Source: Prorocentrum cordatum (lineage: Eukaryota > Sar > Dinophyceae > Prorocentrales > Prorocentraceae). From it: a DNA stretch of 64,000 nt. The notes under the pieces were generated by a model, which worked only from the letters and a program-made list of their open reading frames with translations, had not been told where the DNA came from and ran no database searches. How positions within the stretch are numbered: position 1 is the first letter of the stretch; every line of letters starts with the position of its first letter. Where the stretch lies: assembly GCA_963575745.1 (NCBI GenBank), contig CAUYUJ010018882.1:527333-591332 (forward strand). Reading direction: 5' to 3'. Below are positions 10,153-21,369 of this stretch, one piece after another. Position numbers and translations under genes: made by a program.

Positions 10153-10347
10153 TCAGCTGGGCGAGTCACTCGAGACGTCGACGCTCGCGGTGTCAGAGGA
10201 GACGGTGGTGCCGCACACGCACAGATTCTCGTCGTGCGTTGCACCCTCCGGGACGGGGGCGGCGGTGGTGGCGTCCTGGACGTCTTGACTGACGGGGGCC
10301 TGGATGACGATGTGTTTGTGAATCTTGGCTGGGTTCCTCGGGGGCAT
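10153..10347 (-). CDS. Candidate small ORF or terminal exon, Ser/Asp-rich end
   Basis: A 64-codon frame begins MPPRNPAKIHKHIVIQAPVS and ends SVDVSSDSPS, stop. It contains one CVC pair and an acidic, serine-rich tail, typical of real C-termini. It sits right after the inverted-repeat element at 10,375-10,552. The ATG may simply lie inside a terminal exon whose acceptor is the GCCTGAAG at about 10,357. No family recognised. The frame in the GC-rich 9,940-10,150 stretch below it is not credible coding sequence. Confidence 0.35.
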   Translation of the reverse strand: MPPRNPAKIHKHIVIQAPVSQDVQDATTAAPVPEGATHDENLCVCGTTVSSDTASVDVSSDSPS

Positions 10348-10374
10348 CCCCGCACGCCTTCAGGCGCCGGCGCC

Positions 10375-10552
10375 GTACAATCAACCCGTGAAGAAAGGAT
10401 GCGCGGTGAGGATGCAAGGGCCGTGGAAGGCGATGTTGACTTTTTTTCGAACGAGGTTGGCCAGCGAAAGTCGCGAAGGGTGGGCGGAAGGGGCAAGGAT
10501 GCAAGGGCACCCTTGGGAAATTGCCCATCCTTACTATGCGGGTTGACTGTAC
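10375..10552. mobile_element. GTACA(G/A)TCAACCCG element, copy 1
   Basis: Ends GTACAATCAACCCG and CGGGTTGACTGTAC form a 14-bp inverted repeat with one mismatch, followed inside by AAGGATG and CATCCTTA. The 178-bp body carries GGATGCAAGGGC twice. Related copies are at 44,132-44,312 and 46,549-46,710. Non-coding, MITE-like. Confidence 0.72.
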
Positions 10553-10799
10553 CCAGCGCCGCGATGGAGAGGGGCCGTAAAAGTATGTATTTTTCTGTGC
10601 CCGCTGTGCACTGGGGCTCCAGGTATTGGCGTTGGCGCAGGGCCGCCGCACGGGCGGGCAGCTCCCCATTCGGCTCGTTGCCGCACTGCGGGTTCCGCGC
10701 AGGCGGCCAAGGGCGGCAGTGGCGCGAATCCGGCGGGTGCCGCGCCTGGGCGTTGCCGCGGACGGAAGGGCAGACACGCCCCAATCGCTCGCCGGGCAA

Positions 10800-11138
10800 C
10801 ACCTGTCTCCGTCTCCTCCTCCTCCTTCTCTTCGTCCTTCTCTTCCTCCTGTTCCCCCTTCATCAATATGCTCCATGAGAGGTCGATCTACCTAGGGCCC
10901 CTAAGACGCCCGAACAGCTTCTAGAGCACTCCTCCTCTTCCTCCTGCTCCTATCCCTCCTGGGGTGTGGGGGGCAAGGGGGGAGGAGGAACATGACGAAG
11001 AGAGGGTAGGGGAGGACGAGGAGAAGCGTGAGTAGAAGAAGAAGGAGGAGGAGAGGGATAAGAGGAGGAGGAGGAGGAAAAGGAGGCGGAGAGAAAGAGG
11101 GGTAGGAGGAGGTGGGCGAGGAGGAGGAGGAGGAGAAT
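10800..11138. repeat. CTC then GGA tracts
   Basis: CTC-rich sequence at 10,803-10,860 and 10,930-10,960 passes into GGA-rich polypurine from about 10,980 to 11,138. The GGA tract is the left boundary of the compound repeat that follows. Confidence 0.8.
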
Positions 11139-12170
11139 GAGGAAGACCAGTGTAAACCTAAGACTCATCAGCGATGTTGGAAGAAGCCCTCCGTCCAAGC
11201 TCCCTCTTCGTATGCCCCGACAGGGATTCAGTTTCACTGAGGGAAGTGCCCCGTTAAGAGACAACTGCTTGAAGATCCTGGGACGTGCTAAAACACCGAT
11301 CTCGGAACTCCAACGCCAAATATCAACCTGACGATTGCGTCTTGGTGATCCTGAATCGCGCCAGAACATCGTTCGTGGGACGTCAACATCGCGAATCCGC
11401 GTAACTATTGCGCCCTGACAATCCTGAGTCGTTCCAACGCACCATTTCTGACACGTTGACCTCGGACATTCGTGAGACTCTAGCAACAAATGTACAACCA
11501 TGTGCAAGACATTAGAATGAGAACAACACTTTGAAAACGAACCGCATTCAATCCGTGAAACACCTGCGCCGCGCTAAGGCGAAAACCATTATGAAAAGAC
11601 ACCGCCCTCAGTGTGTGAAGCCCTTGTTATTTTTGATACGGATGCACGTGGCGCTAAATCGGGATCCACAAAATGAAAAGGAACCGCCCTCAATCCGTGT
11701 CACGCTTACAGATATGTCAAAAGAACGCCCGTGGCACTAAAGCGAACAACACATTTTGAAAAAGAACCACCCACGCTCCGTGAACCCCCTGCACATTTGT
11801 TACGACGAATGCGCGCGGCGCTAGGGGGAGAACAACAAATTGGAAAAAGCCCGCACTCAATCCGTGAAACCCCTTCAAATTGGAAAAAGCCCGCTTACAA
11901 TGTTGACAACAATGCGCGCGGCTTTAAAGCGAGAGCTACATGTTGAAAAATAACCGCCTCCCATCCGTGAAACCCTTGCAACTCTTAATGACAAATGCGC
12001 ACGGCACTAAGGCGACAACCACATTTTTTAAACCGCCCACCCTCCATCTGTGAACATGTTGCCAATGTTTCAGTTCAAGATCATACAGTACACGGTCATG
12101 AGTCTAAGGCAGAACGGCCCGCACGCCCTTCCGACTGGCCTCGGGGTGCGACAAGGAGGAATGATTGTAA
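11139..12170 (+). repeat. GGA-flanked compound repeat, copy 1 (plus orientation)
   Basis: Left module (11,139-11,500): CAGTGTAAACCTAAGACTCA then irregular 60-80-bp units containing GATCCTGA(A/G)TCG and CGCCCTGACAATCCTGA. Right module (11,520-12,060): about seven 75-80-bp units with CAATCCGTGAAAC, then ACGAATGCGCGCGGCGCTAA and CACATTTTGAAAA. A terminal piece (about 12,100-12,165) reads ACTGGCCTCGGGGTG, CAAGGAGGAAT. The same order recurs at 30.34-31.55 kb (plus) and at 20.19-19.23 kb (minus), always between GGA tracts. No protein coding potential. Confidence 0.8.
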
Positions 12171-12189
12171 AAGAAAACAAATGGATGGG

Positions 12190-12410
12190 GAGGCGGAGGA
12201 GGAAGAGGAGGAGGAGGAGAAGGATCAGGATGAGGAGATGGAGGAGGAGATGGAGGAGGAGGAGGAGGACGAGGAGGAGCTGGAGGAAGAGGAGGAGGAG
12301 GAGGAGATGGAGGAGGAGGAGGAGGAGGAGGAGGAGGAGGAGGAGGAGGAGGAGGAGACGGAGGAGGAGGAGGAGACGGACGAGGAGGAGGAGACGGACG
12401 AGGAGGGAGG
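12190..12410. repeat. GAG/GGA polypurine microsatellite
   Basis: Nearly pure GAG with GAT and GAC interruptions. A second GGA block lies at 12,590-12,672. The polyglutamate, polyarginine and polyserine frames here are products of the repeat. Confidence 0.93.
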
Positions 12411-12433
12411 AGGGGGCCAATCTCGGCGTATAC

Positions 12434-12548
12434 CCCAATGTCTTTTGCTTTGGCCGCCCCGAGGTCGCCGCTCATGCCGAGCCGCGAGACCCCAGGCGTG
12501 GTGGCGTCGTCGCCCTCGGGGCCGGCCGCGGATGTGCGCGCAGGGCGG
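12434..12548 (-). CDS. Candidate internal exon (38 codons)
   Basis: On the minus strand a GCGACAG acceptor precedes one base and 38 codons reading RPARTSAAGPEGDDATTPGV, SRLGMSGDLGAAKAKDIG, followed by a GGG|GTATAC donor. It is the only non-repetitive coding-like stretch between two GGA tracts, and the length fits a whole number of codons plus the leading base. No family recognised. From 12,680 to 13,310 the sequence is unique with a faint internal duplication (TTGTTTGACGG versus CTGTTTGACGG) and no supported gene. Confidence 0.35.
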
Positions 12549-13317
12549 CTGTCGCCGGCGGAAGGGAGGCGAGGGCGGATGGGGAGGAGGAGAGGAGGAG
12601 GAGGAGGAGGAGGAGGAGGAGGACGAGGAGGAGGAGGAGGAAAAGGAGGAAGAGGGGGAGGGGGAGGAGGGTGGGGTTCCGCACAGAATTAGAAATTTCA
12701 CGCGCGCAACAATTCCAACTGCGAACCGCCAAAGAGCCTGCGTCGTGAAAAATGACGGCATGTTTGTGCCCGCTTTGGGCATCTGGGGGCCCTCGCCGGG
12801 CCACAGAACCGTCAAACAAGGACTCGGGGTGAACGAACTGGCCCTGGGGAAAGGGCGGGGACGTCCGGGCAACCCGTCGTGGAAGAAACCAGGCGTCGGA
12901 TGTCTGGGGTGTCTGTGGGCGAGGGCGAGGGGGGCGGAAGTAAGGCTGGGGTTGGAGCTGGCTGAGATCGGGGAGACGTAAGACTCGGGTTCGGGGGACT
13001 CGGGTTGGCCTGACGTGACCATCATGAAAATGACGAGATCCAATCTGAAACTCGACGCGAGCTCCAGCTGCAAGCATCCCACGACAACTGGACCGCCAGA
13101 ATCCGAGACGGACCCGTCAAACAGCGCAGGCAAACCCGAGTTCTGGCGTACTCGAATCTTACCTTTCCCCGATGGGAGGCTGAGGTGGCCCTGCACTGGT
13201 TCTGGCGAGCAGGAAAGGGGGAGAAAGGTCTCCTCGTCGCAAAGGCTGGACGCGGTTCGAACAACTTGTCAGTTTCGACACCTGAAGGGTTTGGGGTCAG
13301 ACTTTGTGCGAAGTTAG

Positions 13318-13515
13318 ACCGTGCGGTGACCTCGAATTCTCCAGAGACCTCGCCTCGCGGTCCATCACCGCACGGTTCTTGGACCTCGGAGGCCCTGGTC
13401 GCCCGATGCCTCCTCGGAGAACGGCCCGAATCCCAAAACCGTGCGGCCACTCCGCATCCCCACTGCCTCACCGCACAGTGTGACCATCGCATCGTTTTGG
13501 GGCCCCCGAGGTGGG
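13318..13515. repeat. Dispersed repeat B, copy 1
   Basis: GACC(G)TGCGGTGACCTCGAA at the left, GGACCTCGGAG, CGCCCGA in the middle and a GTGTGACCATCGC...TTGGGGGCCCC-like right end match 58,452-58,655 with frequent substitutions. The ends GGTGACC/GGTCACC are short inverted repeats. A left-end fragment (TGGTGACCTCGAAATCCC) lies at 47,571-47,588. Confidence 0.6.
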
Positions 13516-14510
13516 GAGAGTGGGAGCAGAAGGGGGAGGGGTCAGGGGAAGGGAGGCAACTCCTCGGAAGCCTAACTGGGTTGAAACGGATCAGGGCCAG
13601 GATTACACGGGGCTCAACCAGACGAAGTGAGAACGTTGCAGACCAGGACGGTTGCCGACCGAAGATCTACCAGCGTCAGCTCTGAATGCAACCCCCCAAG
13701 AGTTGCAGCCGAGGGGGTGGGGGGAGAAATTGGCAAACGAGAGGTGAGGACGAGGACGCGGGGGAGAAAGAGCTGGGGAGGGGGGCTTGCGAGCGTGCGC
13801 GCGCCCGCGAGGCGAGGAGTGTCAGGAGGGGGGGGGGGGAACTGAAAAAGCCTGCATTGGGGAGAGAGGGCGGGGGAGCGAGGAGAGGAGGGGGTGGGGA
13901 GAGGGGGGATACGGGGCTGAAGAGCGAGGCGAGGGGGCGCGACGGGTGTTTCGGCCGCCCAGGCTTCCCCTGCGGTGTACGCCGCGGCGCCCTTCTCGGT
14001 CGACACAACGCGCTGGACGCCGCGGGGCGTGCCGGGGAAGTTCGGCGAGCCACTCCGAGCCGCTCCGTCGGCAAGCCGCGGGAGCCGCTCCGACTTCTTG
14101 GACGCCACGGATGGGCCCATCTCCAGCCCGCTGTCCACAAAGCCCTGGCGGGTGTGGCCTCCTTCACCCCGCTCTCCGCCTCCTCCTCGCCCTATCCCTG
14201 CCACTTCCTCCCGCTCATCCTCTGACTCCCTCCTCCCCCCCCTCGTCCTCCTGGCCGTCTCCGGCTGGGGCTCAAGAAGGTCAGTGCGAGTGGGCCCCAA
14301 CGTGCACTGATGGCACTTCGAAGCCGCACCCCAGTGAGGGCAGGGCGAAGCTACACGCCGACGAGACGAGCAGTCCCTGCGTGGCGCAGCGAGGGTACCC
14401 CGCTACGCCAGAGTGCCCAGCGCAGCCAGGGACTCGGCCCTGGAGGCCCCGCGAAAAGGGCATAGAATTAGGTCGGGCGTCCTTGTTTTGAAGAGACGGT
14501 CCCCGATTTA
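13516..14510. other. Stretch without a recognised gene
   Basis: Purine-rich then mixed GC-rich sequence. Several overlapping frames of 100-230 codons occur on both strands, as expected of stop-poor GC-rich DNA, and none shows a domain or consistent composition. Confidence 0.5.
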
Positions 14511-14511
14511 C

Positions 14512-15705
14512 TCTCCTCCTCCTCCTCCTCCTCCTCCTCCTCCTCCTCCTCCTTCCTCCTCCCATCACCACACCTCATTTTGGCACACACCTTACACGTT
14601 TCGTGGCCCCACAAGGAGCTCCACCGAAGGCCCCAGTGCCACCGCCCGCATGTGTCACGCACACCCACTTCGGCACACCCCTCACACGTCTCGTGGTCCC
14701 ATAGGGAGCTCCACCGCATGCCTCAGTGCCACCGCCTGCATGCGTCACGCACACCCATTTCAGCATACCCCTCACACGTTTCGTGGCCCCATAGGGAGCT
14801 CTACAGAAGGCCCCAGTGCCACCGCCCGCATTCGTCACGCACACCCATTTCGGCACAACCCCCACACGTTTCGTGGCCCCATAGGGAGCTCCACCGAAGG
14901 CCCCAGTGCCACCGCCCGCATGTCACGCACACCCATTTCGGCACACCCCTCACACTTTTCGTGGCCCCATAGGGAGCTCCACCGAAGGCCTCAGTGCCAC
15001 CGCCCGCATGTCACGCAAACCCATTTCGGCACACCTCTCACACGTTTCGTGGCCCCACGGGGAGCTCCACCGAAGGCTCCAGTGCCACCGCCCGCATTTG
15101 TCACGCACACCCATTTCGGCACACCCCCCACACGTTTCGTGGCCCCATAGGGAGCTGCACCGAAGGCCCCAGTGCCACCGCCCGCATTCGTCACGCACAC
15201 CCATGTCGGCACACCCATCACACGTTTCGTGGCCCCATAGGGAGCTCTACAGAAGGCCCCAGTGCCACCGCCCGCATTCGTCACGCACACCCATTTCGGC
15301 ACAACCCCCACACGTTTCGTGGCCCCATAGGGAGCTCCACCGAAGGCCCTAGTGCCACCGCCCGCATGTCACGCACACCAATTTCGGCACACCCCTCACA
15401 CTTTTCGTGGCCCCACATGGAGCCCCACCGAAGGCCCCAGTGCCACCGCCCGCATGCGTCACGCATACCCATGTCGGCACACCCATCACACGTTTCGCGG
15501 CCCCAGAGGGAGCTCCACCGACGGCCCCAATGGTTGCGTTCGCATGCGCTCACCGCACCTATTTCGGTACAACTCTCCCGCGCTTCGTGGCAACACAGGG
15601 AATTCCACCGACGGCCCCAGTGGCTACTTTCGCATGCGTCCACCGGGCAAATGTTTGCACACCCCTCACACGTTTCGTGGCCCTATAGGGAGCTCCTCCG
15701 AACGC
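14512..15705. repeat. 90-bp tandem array preceded by a CTC tract
   Basis: After CTC repeats (14,512-14,553) about 12 units of 87-90 bp follow, each containing CGGCACACCCCTCACACGTT, TCGTGGCCCCATAGGGAGCT, CCACCGAAGGCCCCAGTGCC and ACCGCCCGCAT. Spacing is 90, 90 and 88 bp for the first units. The last units (15,530-15,700) diverge. One diverged unit lies at about 48,810-48,900 inside what looks like an intron. The 245-codon and similar frames are repeat products. Confidence 0.92.
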
Positions 15706-16034
15706 GGTGCATACAACGACGGTACTCGCAACTGCACATGGTTGGGTCCTTCGCCAGGCTAATGTTTTGGGGTGTGGCGCGTGATTTCTATTAAACGTCA
15801 GCTCTACAGGCGATGTGCTTGTGTGAGGAATACGTTATTGCCAACCACCAGAGGGGCTCCAACATGGCACCCAGGAAACCCTAAGTCAACTGCACCGTGC
15901 AACCTCGATGCGAGGATCTCTGGGAGCCCACAAGGGGCCCCGTGAAGGCCCGAGCCAGAGGCCCAAGAGAGCCAGGCGGGCTCCAAGATAGCCCCCTGTG
16001 GAGCCCAGAACCAAGTTGCACTGTGCACCTTGCC
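15706..16034. other. Unique and repeat-like GC-rich sequence
   Basis: Contains CTGCACCGTGCAACC and GTTGCACTGTGCACC pieces and CCCAAGAGAGCC-like strings. No gene seen. Similar GCACCGTG-bearing sequence continues after the inserted element, up to about 16,440. Confidence 0.5.
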
Positions 16035-16164
16035 TTAAGTCGGGCGTGTCCCCCTACAGGCTGCAGGGGGATTTTCGACGAACAATAAAACATTATCAAA
16101 ACAGATTCCAAAATTGCCAAAAATAACAAAAATAGTCCCCGGTAGAGGGACAGGCCCGACTTAA
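16035..16164. mobile_element. TTAA/GTCGGGC element, copy 3 (short)
   Basis: Both ends are intact: TTAAGTCGGGCGTGTCCCCC at the left and GTAGAGGGACAGGCCCGACT plus TAA at the right. At 130 bp it is shorter than the other copies, and the TACAGG is followed by an extra CTGCAGG. Flanking DNA is GC-rich while the core is A-rich, so the insertion is sharp. Confidence 0.8.
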
Positions 16165-16439
16165 CCCTACGAGTGCCACGAGTGCCACGAGCAGAGCCCC
16201 GACGAAGGCCCGAATCGCGCTGCGCCGTGCGGATATTTGCTTGGGGGGCCGCGAGGGGTCCTCAGCGGCGCCCCGAGGAAAGCCTCAGAGAAGGCCCCGC
16301 GAGGGTTTCAGGTGGGTTCCAGGATGGCCCACACAGACCGAAACCAACACGGTGCACCGTGAGCCTCGGCCTGGGGCCCTGTGGGGACTCACCAGGGGGC
16401 CCCTCCTGCTGGGCCGGGACTGCCCGCCCCCGTGGCGAC

Positions 16440-17560
16440 GGCGGTGCGCGTTGACTCCGTGCTCCTGGTCGGCCCTCCTCCTCATCCTCTTCTTCCTGGT
16501 CGTCGCATCGCATCCTCCCCGCGTTACATAACTACTCCTCTCCCTGCCCTCCCCCCCAACGCACTCCAGATCCCCCGGCCAATTCCCTCGCTCCTCGCGT
16601 CGCCCGATTCCCCCGACCTCCCCTCGCCACCCCCGATCATCGTTTCCCTTCTCCTCCCCCTCCCTCTTTGGATGGGGCCCGATAACAATGAGGAGCGCCC
16701 TCGCACTCACGCAGGCGGCCTGTGGCCGAGCTCCGACTGAACGCTGGCTACTTCCACCCGCCCCACCCCCGCGCGCGACGGGGGGCAATGGGGTAACGGT
16801 GGGCGGAACGGCGGCGGGGGCGAGAGCGCGGCGGGGGCAGCGAGCGTTGCCGCAGACGCCGTTGAGACTACCCCCTGGTCGAGGCTGCGGGGGGCGGGGA
16901 CAAAGGGAAAGCCCTCCCGAGGAGGCGAACGGGGCGAGCAGACTGGGAGAACAAAGGAAACACAACCAACAATCCCACCAGCCCTCTGGGCGTAGGTGGT
17001 CTAGGCAGGCTCCTCTTCCAACCCCCTTCTTCTCCTTCGGGGATGGATTGAATGTAGACCCCCTCCCCCAGGCGACCGGCAGACAACCTGCAACAATGAG
17101 TACACCAGGAGGCCCCCCCCCCCCCCCACCATCCCCTGTCAAAAGACAATACAATACCCACTCTGCCTCCAAATTCGGAGCATGCGCGGCCAACCCGATG
17201 CGCCCCCCCCCCCCCCACCCCCACCCCCCACTCCATCCATGTCAAAAACCATTCAAAATACGCTTTGGGGCAAAGTCTGGAATCATGTTCGAGGGCCCCG
17301 CGAGCACTTTGTATTGTTTTTTGTTGCCAGGGACGGCGGGGGTGTCAGCATATCGCCTGCTGCGCGCAAGGCTAACATCCCTGACAGAAAAATGCAAAAT
17401 GCACCTCGCGGCTAAATCTGGATCATGCGCGGCCGCCCCGCGATCACTGTCAAGTGGTGGCGCGTGACCTGCTGTGCGCAGGCCCACCAGACACAATGAT
17501 GAGCATTGGTTTCGACATGGATGGTGGGGGCGGACATGTTTCCCGATCTGTGCTGTCACG
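16440..17560. other. Stretch without a recognised gene
   Basis: Pyrimidine-rich DNA (16,470-16,670), purine-rich DNA, then poly-C runs at 17,108-17,125 and 17,200-17,235. Around 17,160-17,470 a degenerate repeat of about 130 bp recurs (AAA(G/T)TC(T/G)GGA(A)TCATG). No convincing gene. Confidence 0.5.
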
Positions 17561-17562
17561 TG

Positions 17563-17770
17563 CGCAGGCGCACCTGACGCACTCTGCACGTGCCCCGAAC
17601 ATGGCGCACCTGGCGCGGCTGGAGTGTGCGGCACACCTGGCGTACGCGGAGCACGTGGCGCATCTGGCGCACCAGGCGTGCCTGGCACGCTCGGGCCCAA
17701 GGGGTGCCTGGCACGCGTGGCGCCCCTGGCACGCGTTGCGCACCTCGCCCAAGCGTCGCGCACCTGGGGT
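17563..17770. repeat. 9-bp minisatellite, unit CACCTGGCG, giving a collagen-like frame
   Basis: Repeats of CACCTGGCG, GCACGTGGCG and CGTGCCTGGCACGC keep a 9-base period. One plus-strand frame therefore reads as an unbroken glycine-every-third-residue run such as GAPGAAGVCGTPGVRGARGA. No signal peptide or splice-consistent gene was found around it. Confidence 0.7.
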
Positions 17771-17939
17771 CGGCTTTGGTTCCCAGCACATCCAAAGACG
17801 ACCGCTGAACATGCTCATGCTCAGGTGTTACTTATGTGTTGGGAGGGCGGGTGGGAGTGAGCTAGAGGGCTTACAGGCGGATGGGTCGCTTGACCCCTCC
17901 CCCTACCCCCTCCCCTGGACCTGGAGGGAGGGGGGTCGC

Positions 17940-18095
17940 AAGCGGTCAGAGCAGCTAAGATGGCCCAAGACGGCTCTAGGAGGGCCTCAGAGAGCCAAAG
18001 ATGACCTCCAAGATGGCACGCGATAGCCCAAGATGCCTCAAGATGGCTCCCAAGATGCTCCAAGAGGCCCCAAGACCGTTTCGAGACGGTTCCAA
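17940..18095 (+). repeat. CCAAGAC repeat block
   Basis: AAGATGGCCCAAGACGGCTC and related strings without the conserved core. Then 18,096-18,660 is GC- and pyrimidine-rich. On the minus strand a frame after GTGCAG at 18,667 (KACLEEALPERLWMGPQ) might be an exon but I cannot define its end. Confidence 0.65.
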
Positions 18096-18659
18096 GTGAC
18101 CACGGAGCGTTCCCCGTTCTCCTCTCCACCTCGTCCTCTCCCATCTCCTCTTCCCTCTCACCAGCCACATGTCTTTGTCATGCTGCCGTTGCTCCAGCTA
18201 GTGACGTTGCTGCCCCTCCTCGTCTTCTGACCCCCAACAACCCCCTCTTGTTCTCCCCGTCCTCTCCTCCTTCGCCTCACTACTCTGGTCCGCATCCCAA
18301 TCCACGTCCCCCTTGCTAAGGTTGACCACCGTCAAAATACATTACCATCGCCTTCGTCGCTCCCATCCGGCTGCGCATCACTGCGCCGCAACGCCTTCCC
18401 CCGAGTTAGTGAAGCACGACGTCCTCATGAGATTGAGATCGAACCTCTTCCCTTCGCGACGCCCGCGACGCCGTCGCAGGCGTCGCGGCGAGCCGTCGAC
18501 GGAGGGCGGCCCGCGGCCCGTCGACGGCTGGCCCCGTCGGCTGGCGCCCCGCAGCTGCCGAAGCCGCGCCGGGGGTCCTGTGCCTGAACGCGGGGGTCGA
18601 CCAGGCCTGCGGGCCCATCCAGAGGCGCTCGGGGAGCGCTTCCTCCAGGCACGCCTTTG

Positions 18660-19185
18660 GCACACCTGCACCTCCCTCCTCCCTCCTCCCTCACTCCCTT
18701 CCCCGTTCCTCCTCTCTCCCTCCCTCCCTCCTCCCTCCCCGCCCCTCCCTCCCCCAATGCTGTCGATAGTCCTCCTCCCGCCTTGTGGACCCTCTGCGTC
18801 GCTACCTGGATCCCGTCACCGATCAGAGACGGGCAATCCGTATTCCACCTCCTTCTTCTCCTGCTCCTCCTCGTCATTATGCTTCTCGTCCTCCTCGTCC
18901 GCGTCTTCTGTGTCATCCTCTTCCTCCTCTGTATCCTTCTCTTCCTCGGGCTCCTCCCCTTGCCCCATTCCCCAGCCCGGCTCTTCCTCCTTTCCTCCTC
19001 CTCCTCCTTCTTCTCCTCCTCCCTCCTCCTCCTCCCCCTCGTAGTCGTCATCGTCTTCCTCGTCCGCAGGTTTGTCTTTGCCATCGTCGTCCTTATACCT
19101 TCTCCCCCTCCACATCCTCCCATCACCTCCCACTTCCACATTCCGCATACGTGCACCTCATCTTGCTTCTCATCACCACTCCGCC
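18660..19185. repeat. CTC/TCC pyrimidine tracts
   Basis: CCCTCCCTCCTC repeats followed by TCCTCCTCGTC-type repeats. Long frames are low-complexity. Confidence 0.8.
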
Positions 19186-19189
19186 CGTC

Positions 19190-20235
19190 TCCTCCTCCAC
19201 CACCTTTTTCTCCTCAATCCCTGTTCCTTCTGAATAACTCCTCCTTGTCCCCACCCGAGGCCAGTCGAAAGGGCGGGCCGGGCGACTCGCCTGAGACTTC
19301 CTCATCATTAATGTTCCGAAACATCAAAATTTACAACAGTTTCACGGATGGAATGCGGGTGGTTTTCGAAATGTTGCTCTCGCCTGAGCGCCCCGCACGC
19401 TCACTTTTTAACAGTTGCAAGAAATCTCATGGATGGAAGTCAGGAAATGTTCAAACTGTGGCTCTCGCCTTAGCACCGCGCGCATATGTTGTAGAATACT
19501 GCAATAATTTTGCCGACGGAAGGCAAGTCGTTTTTCAAAATATGGTTCTCGCCTGAGCGTCGCGCGAATCCGTCTTAAAACATTGCAGGAGGTTCACGGA
19601 TCGAGGACGGCTCTTTTTCAAAATGTGGCTCTCGCGTTAACGCCTAGCGCAGTCGTTGTAACAACGTGCAACAGTTTCAAGCGTTCTCACGGGTAACGTC
19701 CCAGAAGTGGATTTTTGGCACGATGCCAGAGTGTCAAAGCGCGTCGTGTTGATGTCCCAGGAAGGACGTTTTGGCACGACTCAGGATCGTCAAGACGCCA
19801 CAACAGTGGTGATTCGCGGACTTGACATCCCAGGAACAGTGCTTTGGCGCAGCGCAGCATTTTCAAACGGTTGGCTCCCAAAGGGGCACTTTTCTCAACG
19901 AAAGTGAGCCTCTAACACGGGCCCATGAATCAGGAAGTTGGAGGGAGGGTGTATTGCCATCTCGTTAATGACTCTTGGGTTTACACTGGTCCCCCTCATC
20001 TTCTTCCTCATCATCATCCCCACGACAATGTTTTGGCATGCTTCCGGGTCTTCAAACGGTTGTCTTCCAACGGGGCAGAGCCCTCAATGGAAATGAACCG
20101 TTGTAGGGGCCTACGCCTATGAAGAGGGGACTTGGAGGGAGGGTGTATTCCAAGATCGTTGATGGCTCTGGGGTTTACATTGGTCCTTCTCCTCCTCCTC
20201 CTCCTCCTCCTCCTCCTCCTCTTCCTCTTCCCCTC
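19190..20235 (-). repeat. GGA-flanked compound repeat, copy 2 (minus orientation)
   Basis: The terminal piece (19,230-19,305: TCCTCCTTGTCC, CCCGAGGCCAGTCGAAAGGG), the 75-80-bp units (19,310-19,680: CTCGCCTGAGCGTCGCGCGA, TTTCACGGATGGA) and the left module (19,690-20,190: GTCCCAGGAA, CACGACTCAGGATCGTCA, GGTTTACACTGGTCC) appear in reverse order relative to 11.1 and 30.3 kb. The left module's end (GGAGGGAGGGTGTATT...GTTTACA(C/T)TGGTCC) is duplicated here at 19,938-19,992 and 20,130-20,186. CTC tracts (GGA on the element strand) bound both sides. Confidence 0.78.
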
Positions 20236-21190
20236 TCTCCCTTCATCCCTCCCTCCCTCCGTCCTGCCTCCCCTTCTCTCCTTCTCTTCTCCACACTTAG
20301 ACCATCTGAATACTACTCTCCTCTCTCCACTGGTGACGTCTGGGAAATATTCGCCCCCCCCTCCGCGTACTGGTTTTTTACACACAGGACTCCCGGGAAT
20401 TAGGTTTTCGCATGGTTTTTTCAATGTGCCACTCTCGCTAAAGCGCTGGCCTCATTTTGGGGCTACCGCCCGTTCCGAATCGTGCTCCTGCTGCAGCACT
20501 GGCCTCATTTTCTAAATCGTGCTCCTGCTCGCACTGAAGAGAAGAAAGAACAAGCGGACAATAAGCAGGCCAGGGGAAACAAGCAGACAAGAGACGAATG
20601 GGGCAAGGGAAACATGTAATGTCCGAAAAGCAGGCGCAATGGAAAACAAAAAAGTGCGCACATCCAATATGTTGTTGTGGACACCCGGGTGCAAAGCCAA
20701 AGACCACCCGGGTGCCCGCGACAGGGCGCACTTCCAGAAGCGGCGACAGGCGGAGGTGAGGAATGAGGAAGGAGCCAAGAGGGACCGGAAGACGGAGGAG
20801 GCGGGCGCGCGGAGGGGGGGGGGAGCCACCCGACCCCCCCCTTCGGCGCTCGCGCCGCACACGCCGGAGGCACGGAGCAAGGAAGGAGAGGGGAGGAGAG
20901 GGCTCGACGTTCCAGCCACATTGAGCCGGACACTTCAGGCCACGGCCCCCTTCCAGCCAGATGGGGCCGGACACTTCCGGCCACGGCCTCCCTACAACGA
21001 CGACAACGATGAGGGGTGGCGGGGGCGCCCAGCGTGGTCTAATCCATCGCAGCCTACTTGGAAAGTTCAACGGCTTTCTTCGCTCCCGTGTCGTCGTAAA
21101 AAGTAAAGAAGGAGAAGGAGAGGGCAGGGGGGGAAAGAGGCGCAGACGCAGCACCCGGGGGGGGGGGGAGCCAGGACAGGGCATCCAGAA
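20236..21190. other. Stretch without a recognised gene
   Basis: Pyrimidine-rich DNA to 20,290, then unique sequence. Notable small repeats: two CACCCGGGTG palindromes at about 20,679 and 20,704, and a duplicated GGCCGGACACTT(C)CGGCCACGGCC near 20,927 and 20,965. No gene supported. Confidence 0.5.
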
Positions 21191-21369
21191 GAGCCCCCTG
21201 CGCCTGCCACAGAAGAAATGTGGCATGCGCCGGTGGCGAACTGCCATGCCTTCGCAGTTTGCATGCGCATGGACAGGGCTTGCCAAAGGACAGCGGGATT
21301 GTTGCCAGCGTGACGCGCGAGCGATCCCACGATGCCCTGCGCCGCCTCCCCTGGGCGCCCGCGTCCCTC

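Noticed and set aside
12190-12410. Long frames of poly-Glu, poly-Arg, poly-Ser or poly-Pro (also at 28.7-29.3, 31.7-32.8, 46.2-46.4 and 56.0-56.5 kb)
   Set aside because: They are translations of GGA/CTC repeats in all frames of both strands, without flanking domains.
14575-15705. 245- and 266-codon frames with repeated ELHRRPQCHRPH-type units
   Set aside because: The 90-bp unit is a multiple of three, so any frame without a stop in one unit stays open; both strands are equally open.
14575-15705. CRISPR-like array
   Set aside because: Units are uniform over their full 90 bp with no variable spacers, and the organism is a eukaryote.
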